Source: DASTPP01 sp035762175 (GTDB taxonomy: Bacteria > Myxococcota_A > Polyangia > Polyangiales > Polyangiaceae). From it: a DNA stretch of 32,607 nucleotides. Location: positions 1 to 32,607 of the forward strand of contig DASTPP010000076.1 of the NCBI GenBank assembly GCA_035762175.1, read 5' to 3'. Under the pieces are notes generated by a model. That model made no database searches. It was given only the letters and a program-made list of their open reading frames with translations, and was not told the origin of the DNA. Every line of letters starts with the position of its first letter. Position 1 is the first letter of the stretch. Below are positions 1-7,130 of the stretch, one piece after another. The position numbers were made by a program, and so were the translations under genes.

Positions 1-1
1 C

Positions 2-1258
2 CTGTCCGGCGCAGGCGGTCACGGGGGCGCCGGCGGTGGCGAGGCCGGCGCGGGCGGCGCCGGGGGCGGCGAGGCCGGCGCGGGCGGCGCCGGGGGCGGT
101 GAGGCCGGCGCGGGCGGCGCCGGACAAGCTGGAGGCGGCGCAGCGGGCGCGGGGGGCGGCGCGAGCGGCGCGGGGGGCGGCGCGTCGGGCGAAGGCGGCG
201 CGTCGGGCGAAGGCGGCGCGGGCGGGTGCGGCGGCGGGACGGTCGACTGCTCGGGCGTGTGTGTCGATACGAAGACCGACGCGGCGAACTGCGGCGCTTG
301 CGGCAAAGCGTGCGGGGGCGGGCAGGCGTGCTGCGGCGGCGCGTGCGCCGATCTGAGCGACGACGAGCTGCACTGCGGGGCGTGCGGCCACGACTGTCAA
401 GGCGGGGCCTGCACCGACGGGGCCTGCCAGCCGGTGGTGCTGGCCGAGGCGGCCGGTGTTCCGCTCGCGTTGACGGTCGACGCGACCCACGTCTACTGGA
501 CGCACGCGGACGTGGGCGCGATCATGAAGGTGCCCCTGGCGGGCGGCGCGCCCGTCACCGTCGCCGAGAGCTGTCCGTCGTACGGTATCGCGGTGAACGC
601 CGCGAACGTCTACTGGACCTGCGCCGAGCCGCCGGGCGTCGTTCGCGCGCCCCTGGGCGGCGGGCCCCCGGCGCGGATCGTGACGGGCCTCGAAGACCCG
701 GTGGGCCTCGCCCTCGACGCGGCGGGCATCTACGTGGGCGACACCTACGCGGTGAGAAGGGCCCCGCTCGAAGGGGGCGTGGCGCAGCTGCTCGCCTTCG
801 GGAACGGCTCGCGCCGCGTGGCCGTCGACGGCAAGCACGCGTACTGGGCCAATTCGGACTCGAGCACGATTCGAAAGGTGCCGACCACGGGCGGCCCCGC
901 CGTGACCCTTGCCTCGGGCTATTTCGAGTCGCACGAGATCGTGCTCGACGCGGCCCACGCGTACTGGACGACCCCGGGCGAGGGGCCGGGCACGGGCTCG
1001 GTGAACAAGGCCGCGAAGGCGGGGGGCACCCCGGTGGCGCTCGCCTCGGGCGAGATCTTTCCGTACTATCTCGCGATCGACGCGACCCACGTCTATTGGG
1101 CGAGCCTCGGCGCCGTCGGCGCGATCCGGCGGGTGCCTGTCGGCGGCGGCAAGCCCGCGACGTTGGCCGCCGGCGTCGCGCCGCTCGACCTGGCGGTCGA
1201 CGGCACCAGCGTCTACTGGACGGACCAGAGCGGCCGCGTGATGAAGCTGGCGAAGTGA
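2..1258 (+). CDS. Beta-propeller lipoprotein-like protein, 5' end outside window
   Basis: The frame is open from the left edge, so the start and any lipobox lie upstream; 418 residues are visible. Residues 1-75 are a Gly/Ala/Glu/Ser linker with an imperfect repeat (GGAGGGEAGA), which stays in frame and is typical of spacers behind the lipobox of myxobacterial lipoproteins. Residues about 77-140 are Cys-rich, with CGACGKAC and CGACGHDC motifs. The rest holds six repeats of about 45-55 residues, each with a Tyr-Trp-Thr/Ala strand (VYWTH, VYWTC, AYWAN, AYWTT, VYWAS, VYWTD), mostly followed by a basic-VP-Gly-Gly turn, as in a six-bladed beta-propeller. I infer a cell-surface protein of unknown ligand. 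A second propeller lipoprotein of the same general design lies on the minus strand near 16.3-17.5 kb. The family call is firm at the fold level; no enzymatic function is implied. Confidence 0.9.
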   Translation: MSGAGGHGGAGGGEAGAGGAGGGEAGAGGAGGGEAGAGGAGQAGGGAAGAGGGASGAGGGASGEGGASGEGGAGGCGGGTVDCSGVCVDTKTDAANCGACGKACGGGQACCGGACADLSDDELHCGACGHDCQGGACTDGACQPVVLAEAAGVPLALTVDATHVYWTHADVGAIMKVPLAGGAPVTVAESCPSYGIAVNAANVYWTCAEPPGVVRAPLGGGPPARIVTGLEDPVGLALDAAGIYVGDTYAVRRAPLEGGVAQLLAFGNGSRRVAVDGKHAYWANSDSSTIRKVPTTGGPAVTLASGYFESHEIVLDAAHAYWTTPGEGPGTGSVNKAAKAGGTPVALASGEIFPYYLAIDATHVYWASLGAVGAIRRVPVGGGKPATLAAGVAPLDLAVDGTSVYWTDQSGRVMKLAK

Positions 1259-1368
1259 GCCGGGGGGCGCTTGCCATGGCCCATCCGTCTCGCCCGCCCC
1301 GCCTGCCCCGCCTGTCCCGCCTGCCCGGCCTGCACGCCGCGACCTATCTCGAATGCGGAGGCGGGGCC

Positions 1369-1396
1369 TTGACAGAGGGGGTGGCTTCTTTAGCCT
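1369..1396 (+). promoter_or_regulatory. Sigma-70-like promoter for the DUF2167 gene
   Basis: A perfect -35 box TTGACA at 1369-1374 is followed after 16 bases by TAGCCT at 1391-1396, a half-matching -10 box. The expected transcription start is near 1403, giving a leader of about 35 bases before the ATG at 1437. A full TTGACA is notable in DNA this GC-rich. The -10 match is weak, so the call is moderate. Confidence 0.5.
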
Positions 1397-1436
1397 GGGG
1401 CGATTCCTGCCCGCAGGTCGGGCGAAGGGGGGCACG

Positions 1437-2426
1437 ATGCTTCGTCGGTTCGTTTGGTGGGTTGCGGTGTTGGTGTGGGTTTTGTTGGCGACGTGGCCGG
1501 CGCGTTCGCTCGCGGGCGACAAGCCCAAGGCCGCGGCCGGCGACAAGCCCGCGGCGGCGGCGCCCCCGGCGGCCGAGCCGGCGGCGGCGGGCCCGGGCGA
1601 GGCGGGGGGGCTCGAGGCCCCCGAGGCGGGCGGGCCCAAGCCCTTTCGCGAGGGGCCGGCGACGGTCGAGCTCGGCCACGAGCTGCGCCTCGATCTGCCC
1701 AAGGGCTACAACTTCATCGGCCAGCCCAAGGCGGCCGAGATCATGAAGCGCATGGGCAACCTGCACAACGACGGGCTGCTCGGGCTCGTGGTGAGCGGCG
1801 TCGAGGGCGAAGACTGGTTCGTCACGGTGCGCTACGACGAAGAGGGGTTCATCAAGGACGACGAGCCCATCGACGCGGCCGAGCTGCTCGAGGCCATCAA
1901 AGAGGGCAACGAGGAGGCGAACGAGGAGCGCGTGAAGCTCGGCTTCAAGGCGCTGCACGTCGAGGGCTGGGCCGAGCCGCCGCGCTACGAGCGGTCGCTG
2001 CACCACCTCGTCTGGGCGCTCACCGCGCGCGACGACGAGGGCTCGTCGGTCAACTTCAACACGCGCGTGCTCGGGCGGCGGGGCTACGTCTCGATCAACC
2101 TGGTGACCGACCCGGGCGAGCTCGCGAAGTACAAGCCGCACGCGGCGGCGCTGCTCGCGGCGACGCACTTCAAGCCGGGCTCGCGCTACGAAGACTTCGA
2201 CGCGAAGGGCGGCGACAAGGTGGCCGAGTACGGGCTGGCGGGCCTGGTGCTCGGCGGCGCGGGGCTCGGCGCGGCCAAGCTCGTCAAGCTCGGCCTGCTC
2301 GCCAAATTCTGGAAGGTGCTCGTCGCCGCGCTCATCGCCGGCAAGAAGCTCATCGTGGTCGCGGCCGTCGCGGCGGTGGGCCTCGTCAAGCGGCTCTTCG
2401 GCAAGAAGCCGGCCGAGGGCGCCTGA
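1437..2426 (+). CDS. DUF2167 family membrane protein
   Basis: Encodes 329 residues. I chose the ATG at 1437 because a GGGG-rich Shine-Dalgarno lies just upstream and the protein then opens with a signal peptide (MLRRFVWWVAVLVWVLLA, ending near Ala-Gly 27); in-frame codons further upstream would bury it. After an Ala/Pro-rich linker come the features I associate with DUF2167: LPKGYNFIG, then WFVTVRYDEEGF, a Glu-rich segment with NEEANEERV, WAEPPRYE, NTRVLGRRGY, and a C-terminal FKPGSRYEDF block. The end is a hydrophobic stretch (about residues 260-315) closing with the basic RLFGKK motif. The function of the family is unknown; it is predicted to be exported and membrane-anchored. The gene faces the M50 protease and shares a terminator hairpin with it. 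Confidence 0.9.
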   Translation: MLRRFVWWVAVLVWVLLATWPARSLAGDKPKAAAGDKPAAAAPPAAEPAAAGPGEAGGLEAPEAGGPKPFREGPATVELGHELRLDLPKGYNFIGQPKAAEIMKRMGNLHNDGLLGLVVSGVEGEDWFVTVRYDEEGFIKDDEPIDAAELLEAIKEGNEEANEERVKLGFKALHVEGWAEPPRYERSLHHLVWALTARDDEGSSVNFNTRVLGRRGYVSINLVTDPGELAKYKPHAAALLAATHFKPGSRYEDFDAKGGDKVAEYGLAGLVLGGAGLGAAKLVKLGLLAKFWKVLVAALIAGKKLIVVAAVAAVGLVKRLFGKKPAEGA

Positions 2427-2455
2427 GCGGCCAGCGCCGCCGGGCTCAGGCGCCC
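2417..2455. terminator. Bidirectional terminator hairpin between convergent genes
   Basis: A perfect 12-bp inverted repeat, GGGCGCCTGAGC at 2417-2428 and its complement at 2444-2455, flanks a 15-base loop. Each arm contains the stop codon of one of the two convergent genes (TGA at 2424-2426 and at 2446-2448 on the minus strand). It can serve both directions. No U-run follows, as is common in GC-rich genomes. Confidence 0.6.
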
Positions 2456-3285
2456 GGCGGCGTGATGAGGCGGCGGCAGAGGTAGACCGCGGCGCCCAGA
2501 AAGAAGCAAAGCCCGAAGTAGCGCAGCGCCCAGGTCTGGCGCAGCTCGGGCGAGAGGGCCGCGTGGCCCTCGCCATGGGACCGCCGGATCGCCTGGGGGA
2601 TGGCCATCAACCCGATGATCAAGAGCTGAGGTGAGCCGGTCGTCAGGAACATGCCCCCGAGCAGGAGGCCGCCGACCAGCCAGGCCCGGCGCGAGAAGGC
2701 CTGCGCGACGCGCCCGCCGTCGAGCGGCGAGACGGGCACGAGGTTGAAGAGATTCAAGAAGAAGCCGACGTAGGCGAGGTGGAGGGCGAGGCGCGAGTGC
2801 AGGGCGAGCCCGGCGGCGGCGCAGGCGAGGCTGGCGGCGGTGCCGGCGACGGGGCCCCCGAAGGCGATCTCGGCCTCGGTGTCGGCGTCGGGGGTGCGGC
2901 CCTTCAGCGCGATCATGGCGCCAAAGAAGGGGATGAACACGGGCCAGCCCGCCTGCAGCCCCGCCCGCCGGATGGCGACGGCGTGCCCCATCTCGTGCAC
3001 GAAGATGAGCGCGACGAAGCCGAGCGCGAAGGGCAGGCCCGAGCGCATACCCTCGAGGAGCACCATCACCGCGGCCGACCCGCCCGTGAGGGCGAGCTTG
3101 CCGAAGGGCAGCGCCTTGAGGAGGCCGAGGGCGCCCTTCGACTTGACGACGGCGAGCGCGCCGGCGGCGGCAACCCCGGCGCCGACGCCCCGGCCCCCGC
3201 CGGCCGCGGCGGGCGCGGGGGTCGGCTCGCCGAAGGGCGGGCGCGGGTCGGTGCTTTCGGGCCGGGGCGATTCGCCGGGGAGCAT
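2446..3285 (-). CDS. M50 (site-2) family intramembrane zinc metalloprotease
   Basis: Encodes 279 residues from an ATG at 3285. Residues 1-45 are Pro/Gly/Ala-rich and probably cytoplasmic. Hydrophobic segments begin near residue 60. The zinc site HEMGH is at 97-101 inside a membrane helix (FVALIF before it), and the third-ligand motif of site-2 proteases, NLVPVSPLDGGR, lies at about 181-192. Site-2 proteases cut transmembrane substrates within the bilayer, often regulators of sigma factors. The length and the two motifs fit a minimal S2P without PDZ or CBS domains. The substrate is unknown. It is convergent with the DUF2167 gene and the two stops are only 19 bp apart. Confidence 0.9.
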   Translation of the reverse strand: MLPGESPRPESTDPRPPFGEPTPAPAAAGGGRGVGAGVAAAGALAVVKSKGALGLLKALPFGKLALTGGSAAVMVLLEGMRSGLPFALGFVALIFVHEMGHAVAIRRAGLQAGWPVFIPFFGAMIALKGRTPDADTEAEIAFGGPVAGTAASLACAAAGLALHSRLALHLAYVGFFLNLFNLVPVSPLDGGRVAQAFSRRAWLVGGLLLGGMFLTTGSPQLLIIGLMAIPQAIRRSHGEGHAALSPELRQTWALRYFGLCFFLGAAVYLCRRLITPPGA

Positions 3286-3711
3286 GGCGCGGCCCAGACT
3301 ACCCCCGGCCGCGCCCGGCGCCCAGCGCGACGTGCCGGCGGGGCCGGCGCCCGGGGTCGAGCGCGCGCTGGTGCGCTCGGGCGTCCTGCGACCAGAAGAA
3401 GATACGCCGCAATCGAATCGCGCACCTGCTCAGCTGCGTGCCGTACCAAGACCCCACGCCGAAGAAGACCCCCCGGCCCGTGCTGCGCGCGCCGCCCGGC
3501 GCCCCTTGGCGTAGAATGTCAATCCGTTGGCGCGCGCTGTCGATGCGCCGGCGGCGCGTGAATTCGCAGCCCGCCGCGCCCGTCTTTGCTACAACTTGTG
3601 CCACCCGAGGCGCCGGTGTCCGGCGCTCGCTCGGCGCACGGCGCATCGCAGATAAATTTCGTCTTCAAAACCAAAGGGCGCGTCCTCGTGGCACGAGCGT
3701 TGCTCAACACA
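3286..3711. other. Divergent intergenic region, nothing identified
   Basis: This 426-bp gap lies between the leftward M50 protease and the rightward lipoprotein and should carry both promoters. It includes a somewhat less GC-rich patch at about 3585-3720. I found no convincing -35/-10 pair, no repeat and no credible small gene; the open frames here lack a ribosome-binding site or family resemblance. Confidence 0.5.
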
Positions 3712-4416
3712 ATGACCATGACCTTCCGAACCTCTCTCTTCAGCGCGGCACTTCTCTTGTCCCTCGGCCTCGCGGCCTGCGGTGACGACAGCGAGAGCGA
3801 CGAGCCCGGCGGCGCGGCCGGCACGAGCACCCAGGGCGGCAGCGGGGGCAGCCCTTCGACGGGCGGCAGCGGCGGCCAGCCCCAGGCCGGCAGCGGCGGC
3901 CGGCCCCAGGCCGGTAACGGCGGGGGCGGCGCGGGGGGCGGCAACCCGGTGTCGGCCGAGTTCGAGGCGCTCAAGGCCTGCCGGGCCCCCGACCCCTGCG
4001 AGAAGTCGTTCGCGCAGTTCATCGAGAACTCGATGCGCAACGTGAACCAAGCCGACGCCCGCTGCGTGCTCCGGGGGCTGCGCGACCGCACGCCCGGGCT
4101 CTATGAGCACGGCACCGATCACACCTTCAGCAACGGCAGCATCGGCGCGAACCACCTGATGCTCGTGTCCGCCGACGGCGGCGTGCGCTACGCCCGCGAC
4201 GTGTACGGCCGGGGCTTCGAAACCGACCCGCCCGCCCAGCGCTGCCAGCTCGCCGACCCCTCCTTCTTTGCTTCGTGCCTGACGGCCCTCGACGCTCCCG
4301 ACGGCGCCACGAGCGACGCCACCTGGTCGTGCCTCTTCGGCGACGGCGACGTCCTCGAGCCGAGCCGGCTCAACTGGTTCACCTCCTGCGTGGCCGAGGC
4401 GCCCCGCTGCGAGTGA
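3712..4416 (+). CDS. Lipoprotein of unknown function with Gly/Ser linker
   Basis: Encodes 234 residues from ATG 3712; a second in-frame ATG at 3718 is equally possible, and neither has a clear Shine-Dalgarno. A lipoprotein signal peptide (MTMTFRTSLFSAALLLSLG) ends in the lipobox LAAC, followed by an acidic GDDSESDE stretch that should direct it to the envelope. Residues about 35-80 are a Gly/Ser/Gln/Pro linker with a repeat of GGSGGQPQAGSGG type. The C-terminal 150 residues form a domain with several Cys (CRAPDPC, RCVLRG, RCQLADPSF, SCLTALD, WSCLFGDGD, SCVAEAPRC), suggesting disulphide bonds outside the cytoplasm. I do not recognise this domain. The lipoprotein call is firm; function is unknown. 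Confidence 0.85.
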   Translation: MTMTFRTSLFSAALLLSLGLAACGDDSESDEPGGAAGTSTQGGSGGSPSTGGSGGQPQAGSGGRPQAGNGGGGAGGGNPVSAEFEALKACRAPDPCEKSFAQFIENSMRNVNQADARCVLRGLRDRTPGLYEHGTDHTFSNGSIGANHLMLVSADGGVRYARDVYGRGFETDPPAQRCQLADPSFFASCLTALDAPDGATSDATWSCLFGDGDVLEPSRLNWFTSCVAEAPRCE

Positions 4417-4458
4417 GCCCCCCGCGGGCCCGCGCCGCCCGCGCTTGTGCCGTCGCCG

Positions 4459-4517
4459 GCCCCCTTGCCGCCCGCGCCCGGGCCGACGCGGGCCCCCTTG
4501 CCGCCCGCGCCCGGGCG
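4459..4517. repeat. 33-bp direct repeat, two copies
   Basis: A 33-bp unit beginning GCCCCCTTGCCGCCC occurs at 4459 and again at 4492, the second copy decaying after about 25 bases. It sits in the leader of the DUF389 gene. Because 33 is a multiple of three it would be translated as a Pro-rich repeat if the gene began at the GTG at 4447. Confidence 0.6.
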
Positions 4518-4533
4518 GCCTGACGCTCGGCCC

Positions 4534-5487
4534 ATGCTGCACATTCGCGTGGTCGCGCCCCCCGCCCTGGCGGCCTCGGTGCTCGAACAGCTCGGCGCGC
4601 TCGAGTCGGTGATCAACGTCGTGCACCTGCCCGGGGCCGCCCGCAAGCCGGACGGCGATCTCGTCACCTGCGACGTCGCGCGCGAGGACGGCAGCGTCGT
4701 GCTCGCCACGCTGCGCGAGCTCGGGTGCGAGGCGAGGGGCACCGTCGCGGTCGAGGCCATCGAGGTCTCGATCTCGCGCGCGGCCGACGCCGCCGAGGCG
4801 CGCGCGGCGGGCTCGCCGGCCGACGCGGTCGTCTGGGAGGAGGTGACGGCGCAAACCTCCGAGAGCGCCGAGCTCTCGTTCGGCTACCTGCTCTTCATGG
4901 CGCTCGCCGCCCTCATCGCGGCGGTGGGCATCTTGACCGACTCGGTGGTGTTGCTCATCGGAGCGATGGTCGTCGGCCCCGAGTTCGGTCCGCTCGCCGG
5001 CCTCTGCGTCGCCCTCGTGCAGCGGCGCTTCGCCCTGGCCGGGCGCTCGGCGCTGGCGCTGGCGATCGGGTTCGCCGTCGGCATCGTCGCCGCGACCGCG
5101 TTCACGGGGCTGCTCGTGGCCACCGGGCTCGCGCCGCCCGCCCCCGCCGCCCGCCCCCACATGCTCTTCATCTCCCGCCCCGACGCCTACGCGGCCATCA
5201 TCGCGCTGCTCGCGGGCGTCGCGGGCATGTTCTCGCTGACGACGTCGAAGCCGGGGGCGCTCATCGGCGTCTTCATCAGCGTCACGACCCTCCCCGCGGC
5301 GGTGAACGTGGGCATCGCGGCCGCCTACCGGAACGCGGCCGAGGCGCGCGGCGCGGCGGTCCAGCTCGGCCTCAACCTGGCGACGATGGTCGTCGCGGGC
5401 GTGGCCACCCTGCTCGCGCAGCGGCTCGCCTTCCGCCGGCGGCGCGAGGCGCTGCGGCGCCGCTCGCCCGGCAGGCCCGGTGGGTGA
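4534..5487 (+). CDS. DUF389 family integral membrane protein
   Basis: Encodes 317 residues from ATG 4534. An in-frame GTG at 4447 would add 29 Pro-rich residues and is less likely, because the conserved N-terminus begins MLHIRVV. Residues 1-90 look like the small ACT-like cytosolic domain of this family. A VVWEEV segment and then about five hydrophobic segments follow, the first two containing GILTDSVVLLIGAMVVGPEFG, the family hallmark. A basic tail (RRRREALRRR) ends the protein. The family is widespread and its role is unresolved; transport or signalling has been suggested but I assert neither. The sequence resembles actinobacterial members as I remember them, so transfer is possible. The TfoX_N-like gene begins 104 bp downstream on the same strand. 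Confidence 0.88.
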   Translation: MLHIRVVAPPALAASVLEQLGALESVINVVHLPGAARKPDGDLVTCDVAREDGSVVLATLRELGCEARGTVAVEAIEVSISRAADAAEARAAGSPADAVVWEEVTAQTSESAELSFGYLLFMALAALIAAVGILTDSVVLLIGAMVVGPEFGPLAGLCVALVQRRFALAGRSALALAIGFAVGIVAATAFTGLLVATGLAPPAPAARPHMLFISRPDAYAAIIALLAGVAGMFSLTTSKPGALIGVFISVTTLPAAVNVGIAAAYRNAAEARGAAVQLGLNLATMVVAGVATLLAQRLAFRRRREALRRRSPGRPGG

Positions 5488-5511
5488 GCCGAGCGCGGCG
5501 GCCCCGTCGGT

Positions 5512-5550
5512 GCGCCCCGTCGTTGCGCCCCGTCGTTGCGCCCCGTCGTT
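5512..5550. repeat. 13-bp tandem repeat, three copies
   Basis: Three head-to-tail copies of GCGCCCCGTCGTT at 5512-5524, 5525-5537 and 5538-5550, in the gap between the DUF389 and TfoX_N-like genes. It looks like a small slippage product; no function is apparent. Confidence 0.7.
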
Positions 5551-5591
5551 CCCCCCCGGCGTCGCGCCCCGCCGCGCTACACTCGCGCGCC

Positions 5592-6212
5592 ATGCGCTCG
5601 ACGCCCCGCCGCGGGCCGCCGTCGCCGCCCGCCGAGGCCCTCTTCGCCGTCGCCGAAAAGAAGGCGGTGCCCTTCGCGTTCGTCCTGCACGAGCTCGACG
5701 AGCTCGCGCCGACCACCAAGCCCATGTTCGGCTGCACGGCCGTCTACGTGCGCGACCAGATCGTCTTCATTCTGCGCGACCGCCCGACTTACCGCGAAGA
5801 CAACGGCGTCTGGGTGGCGACGACGCCCGAGCACCACGCGAGCCTGCGGGGCGAGTTCGCCGGCCTGCGCTCGATCGGCGTGCTCGGCCCCGGCGAGACG
5901 GGCTGGCAGTGCCTGCCGGCCGACGACCCGGGCTTCGAAGACAACGTCTTGCGCGCCTGCGCCCTCGTTCGGGCGGGCGACGCGCGCATCGGCAAGGTGC
6001 CCGCCCGGCGCTCTCCGCGGGGCAAGGCGGCGTCGCCGTCGAAGGGCGAGAAGGCGCCGTCGCCGTCGAAGGGTCAGAAGGCCGTATCGCCGCCGAAGGG
6101 CGAGAAGGCGGCGCGGGCGGGGGCGAAGGCGGCGAGGCGCGCGGGCGCGACGGCGCCGACGAAAGCGCCCCGGAAGGGGGCGCGCCGGGCGACGAAGGGC
6201 GCGCCGCGCTGA
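5592..6212 (+). CDS. TfoX_N-like protein with Lys/Ala/Ser/Pro-rich tail
   Basis: Encodes 206 residues from ATG 5592. Residues about 15-135 form a compact domain containing KPMFGCTAVYVRD, IVFILRD, a GVWVATTPEHH segment, GPGETGWQCLPAD and RIGKVPARR. The MFG-x(3)-VYV start recalls TfoX N-terminal / YjbR-like domains, but I hold the family call only loosely. Residues about 140-206 are low-complexity and strongly basic: three copies of a SPSKGEK-like heptad (SPSKGEK, SPSKGQK, SPPKGEK), then an Ala/Lys/Arg-rich end. Such tails resemble the C-terminal domain of histone H1 and bacterial H1-like proteins, and could bind DNA or RNA non-specifically. The conserved domain has no membrane segment, so I expect a cytosolic protein. 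Function is unknown. Confidence 0.75.
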   Translation: MRSTPRRGPPSPPAEALFAVAEKKAVPFAFVLHELDELAPTTKPMFGCTAVYVRDQIVFILRDRPTYREDNGVWVATTPEHHASLRGEFAGLRSIGVLGPGETGWQCLPADDPGFEDNVLRACALVRAGDARIGKVPARRSPRGKAASPSKGEKAPSPSKGQKAVSPPKGEKAARAGAKAARRAGATAPTKAPRKGARRATKGAPR

Positions 6213-6279
6213 AGCAGGCGCGGGCTCCGGCCGACGAGGGCCGGCGGCGCCCCGCCGGGCGCGCCGCCCGCGGGCGGGG

Positions 6280-6555
6280 TCACTCGGCGACGATGCGCCA
6301 TCTCGTCGCCGCCGGGCTTGGCGTCGGTGGCGGCGTAGAGGGCGCCCTCGGGGCCCATCAGCCCGCCGACCCGCCGCCCGCGCCCGCCTGGCCCGACCCG
6401 CCGCCCGAGCCACCCTGCCCGGACGCGCCCGCGCGCCCTGGCGAGCCGCCGCTGCCGCCGCCGCCGTGGCCCGCGGGGCCGCCCTCGTCGTCATCGTCGC
6501 ACGCGGCGAAGGGCAAAAAGAGAAGAGGCAAGGCAAAGGGCAGAATCGATTTCAT
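6280..6555 (-). pseudogene. Decayed lipoprotein gene: signal peptide and linker only
   Basis: An ATG at 6555 opens a textbook lipoprotein signal (MKSILPFALPLLFLPFAAC, lipobox FAAC) followed by Asp-rich and Gly/Ser linker sequence, but a TGA at 6358-6360 stops it after 65 residues with no functional domain. Directly downstream, in another frame, lies GPEGALYAATDAKPGGD, which looks like the last blade of a propeller protein. The original frame then ends in RWRIVAE and a stop at 6280. I infer a former propeller lipoprotein that lost its middle and took frameshifts. The alternative is a genuine 65-residue lipoprotein at 6358-6555. The N-terminal part is certain as sequence; the pseudogene reading is inference. 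Confidence 0.55.
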
Positions 6556-6804
6556 GGCGGCACCATACACCCCCCCCCGCGGGGGCCGCGCTCTCGACGG
6601 TCGCCTGCGCCGGCCGCCCTCGGCCCGCGTAGCGAAGTGCCACATTCTGCCATCCGATGAGTGCGAAGAATCAATCGTCGGCGGCCGATAGAGCGGTAAA
6701 TTCTGGTCGCGTCGAAGCACAGCGAGCTATCGAACGAACCGATCGCGCGAGGGCGGCCTGGCACGAGACGTTCGGTATGGGGCCGACCTTCGCCGTCAGA
6801 CTGG

Positions 6805-7075
6805 CCGAAGCACCCGATGCTCTGGTCCGCCCGGGGGCGGGCGGGGGCGAAGCACCGGGTGCTTCGTCTGATGAAAAAAACGGCCCAGGCGAAGCACCGG
6901 GGGCTCAGCCGGACGAAAAATCGACCCGACCCCAGCACTGGGTGCTGACCCCGGTACAAAGATCGACCCGACCGAAGCACTCGGTGCTCGTCGGGCAAGA
7001 AAATCGACCCGACCGAAGCACTGGGTGCTTGTCTGAACCCCGAAATGTCTCGGCCGAAGCACTGGGTGCTTCTCT
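6805..7075. repeat. Seven-copy tandem array of 41-42 bp palindrome-bearing units
   Basis: Each unit carries a short palindrome, AAGCAC-N3-GTGCTT or a close variant, with arms starting at 6808, 6850, 6892, 6933, 6975, 7016 and 7057. The spacings are 42, 42, 41, 42, 41 and 41 bp. The sequence between palindromes is also partly conserved, with ATCGACCCGACC recurring before three of the cores. Spacing that mixes 41 and 42 shifts the reading frame, so the array is not a peptide repeat. It fills most of the 575-bp gap between the lipoprotein remnant and the next leftward gene. The rest of that gap holds no gene I can support. Confidence 0.85.
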
Positions 7076-7130
7076 GGGGGCGGGGCGGAGCCAAGCCTAG
7101 CTCTGCGGGGCAGACGGGCGCGCGCCACGG

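Noticed and set aside
6805..7075. The array as a CRISPR
   Set aside because: The segments between the palindromes are themselves partly conserved rather than unique spacers, units are too short, and no cas gene is present.
6657..7100. A 147-residue plus-strand frame across the palindrome array
   Set aside because: The 41/42-bp units shift frame, so the peptide does not repeat, and there is no ribosome-binding site or family resemblance.
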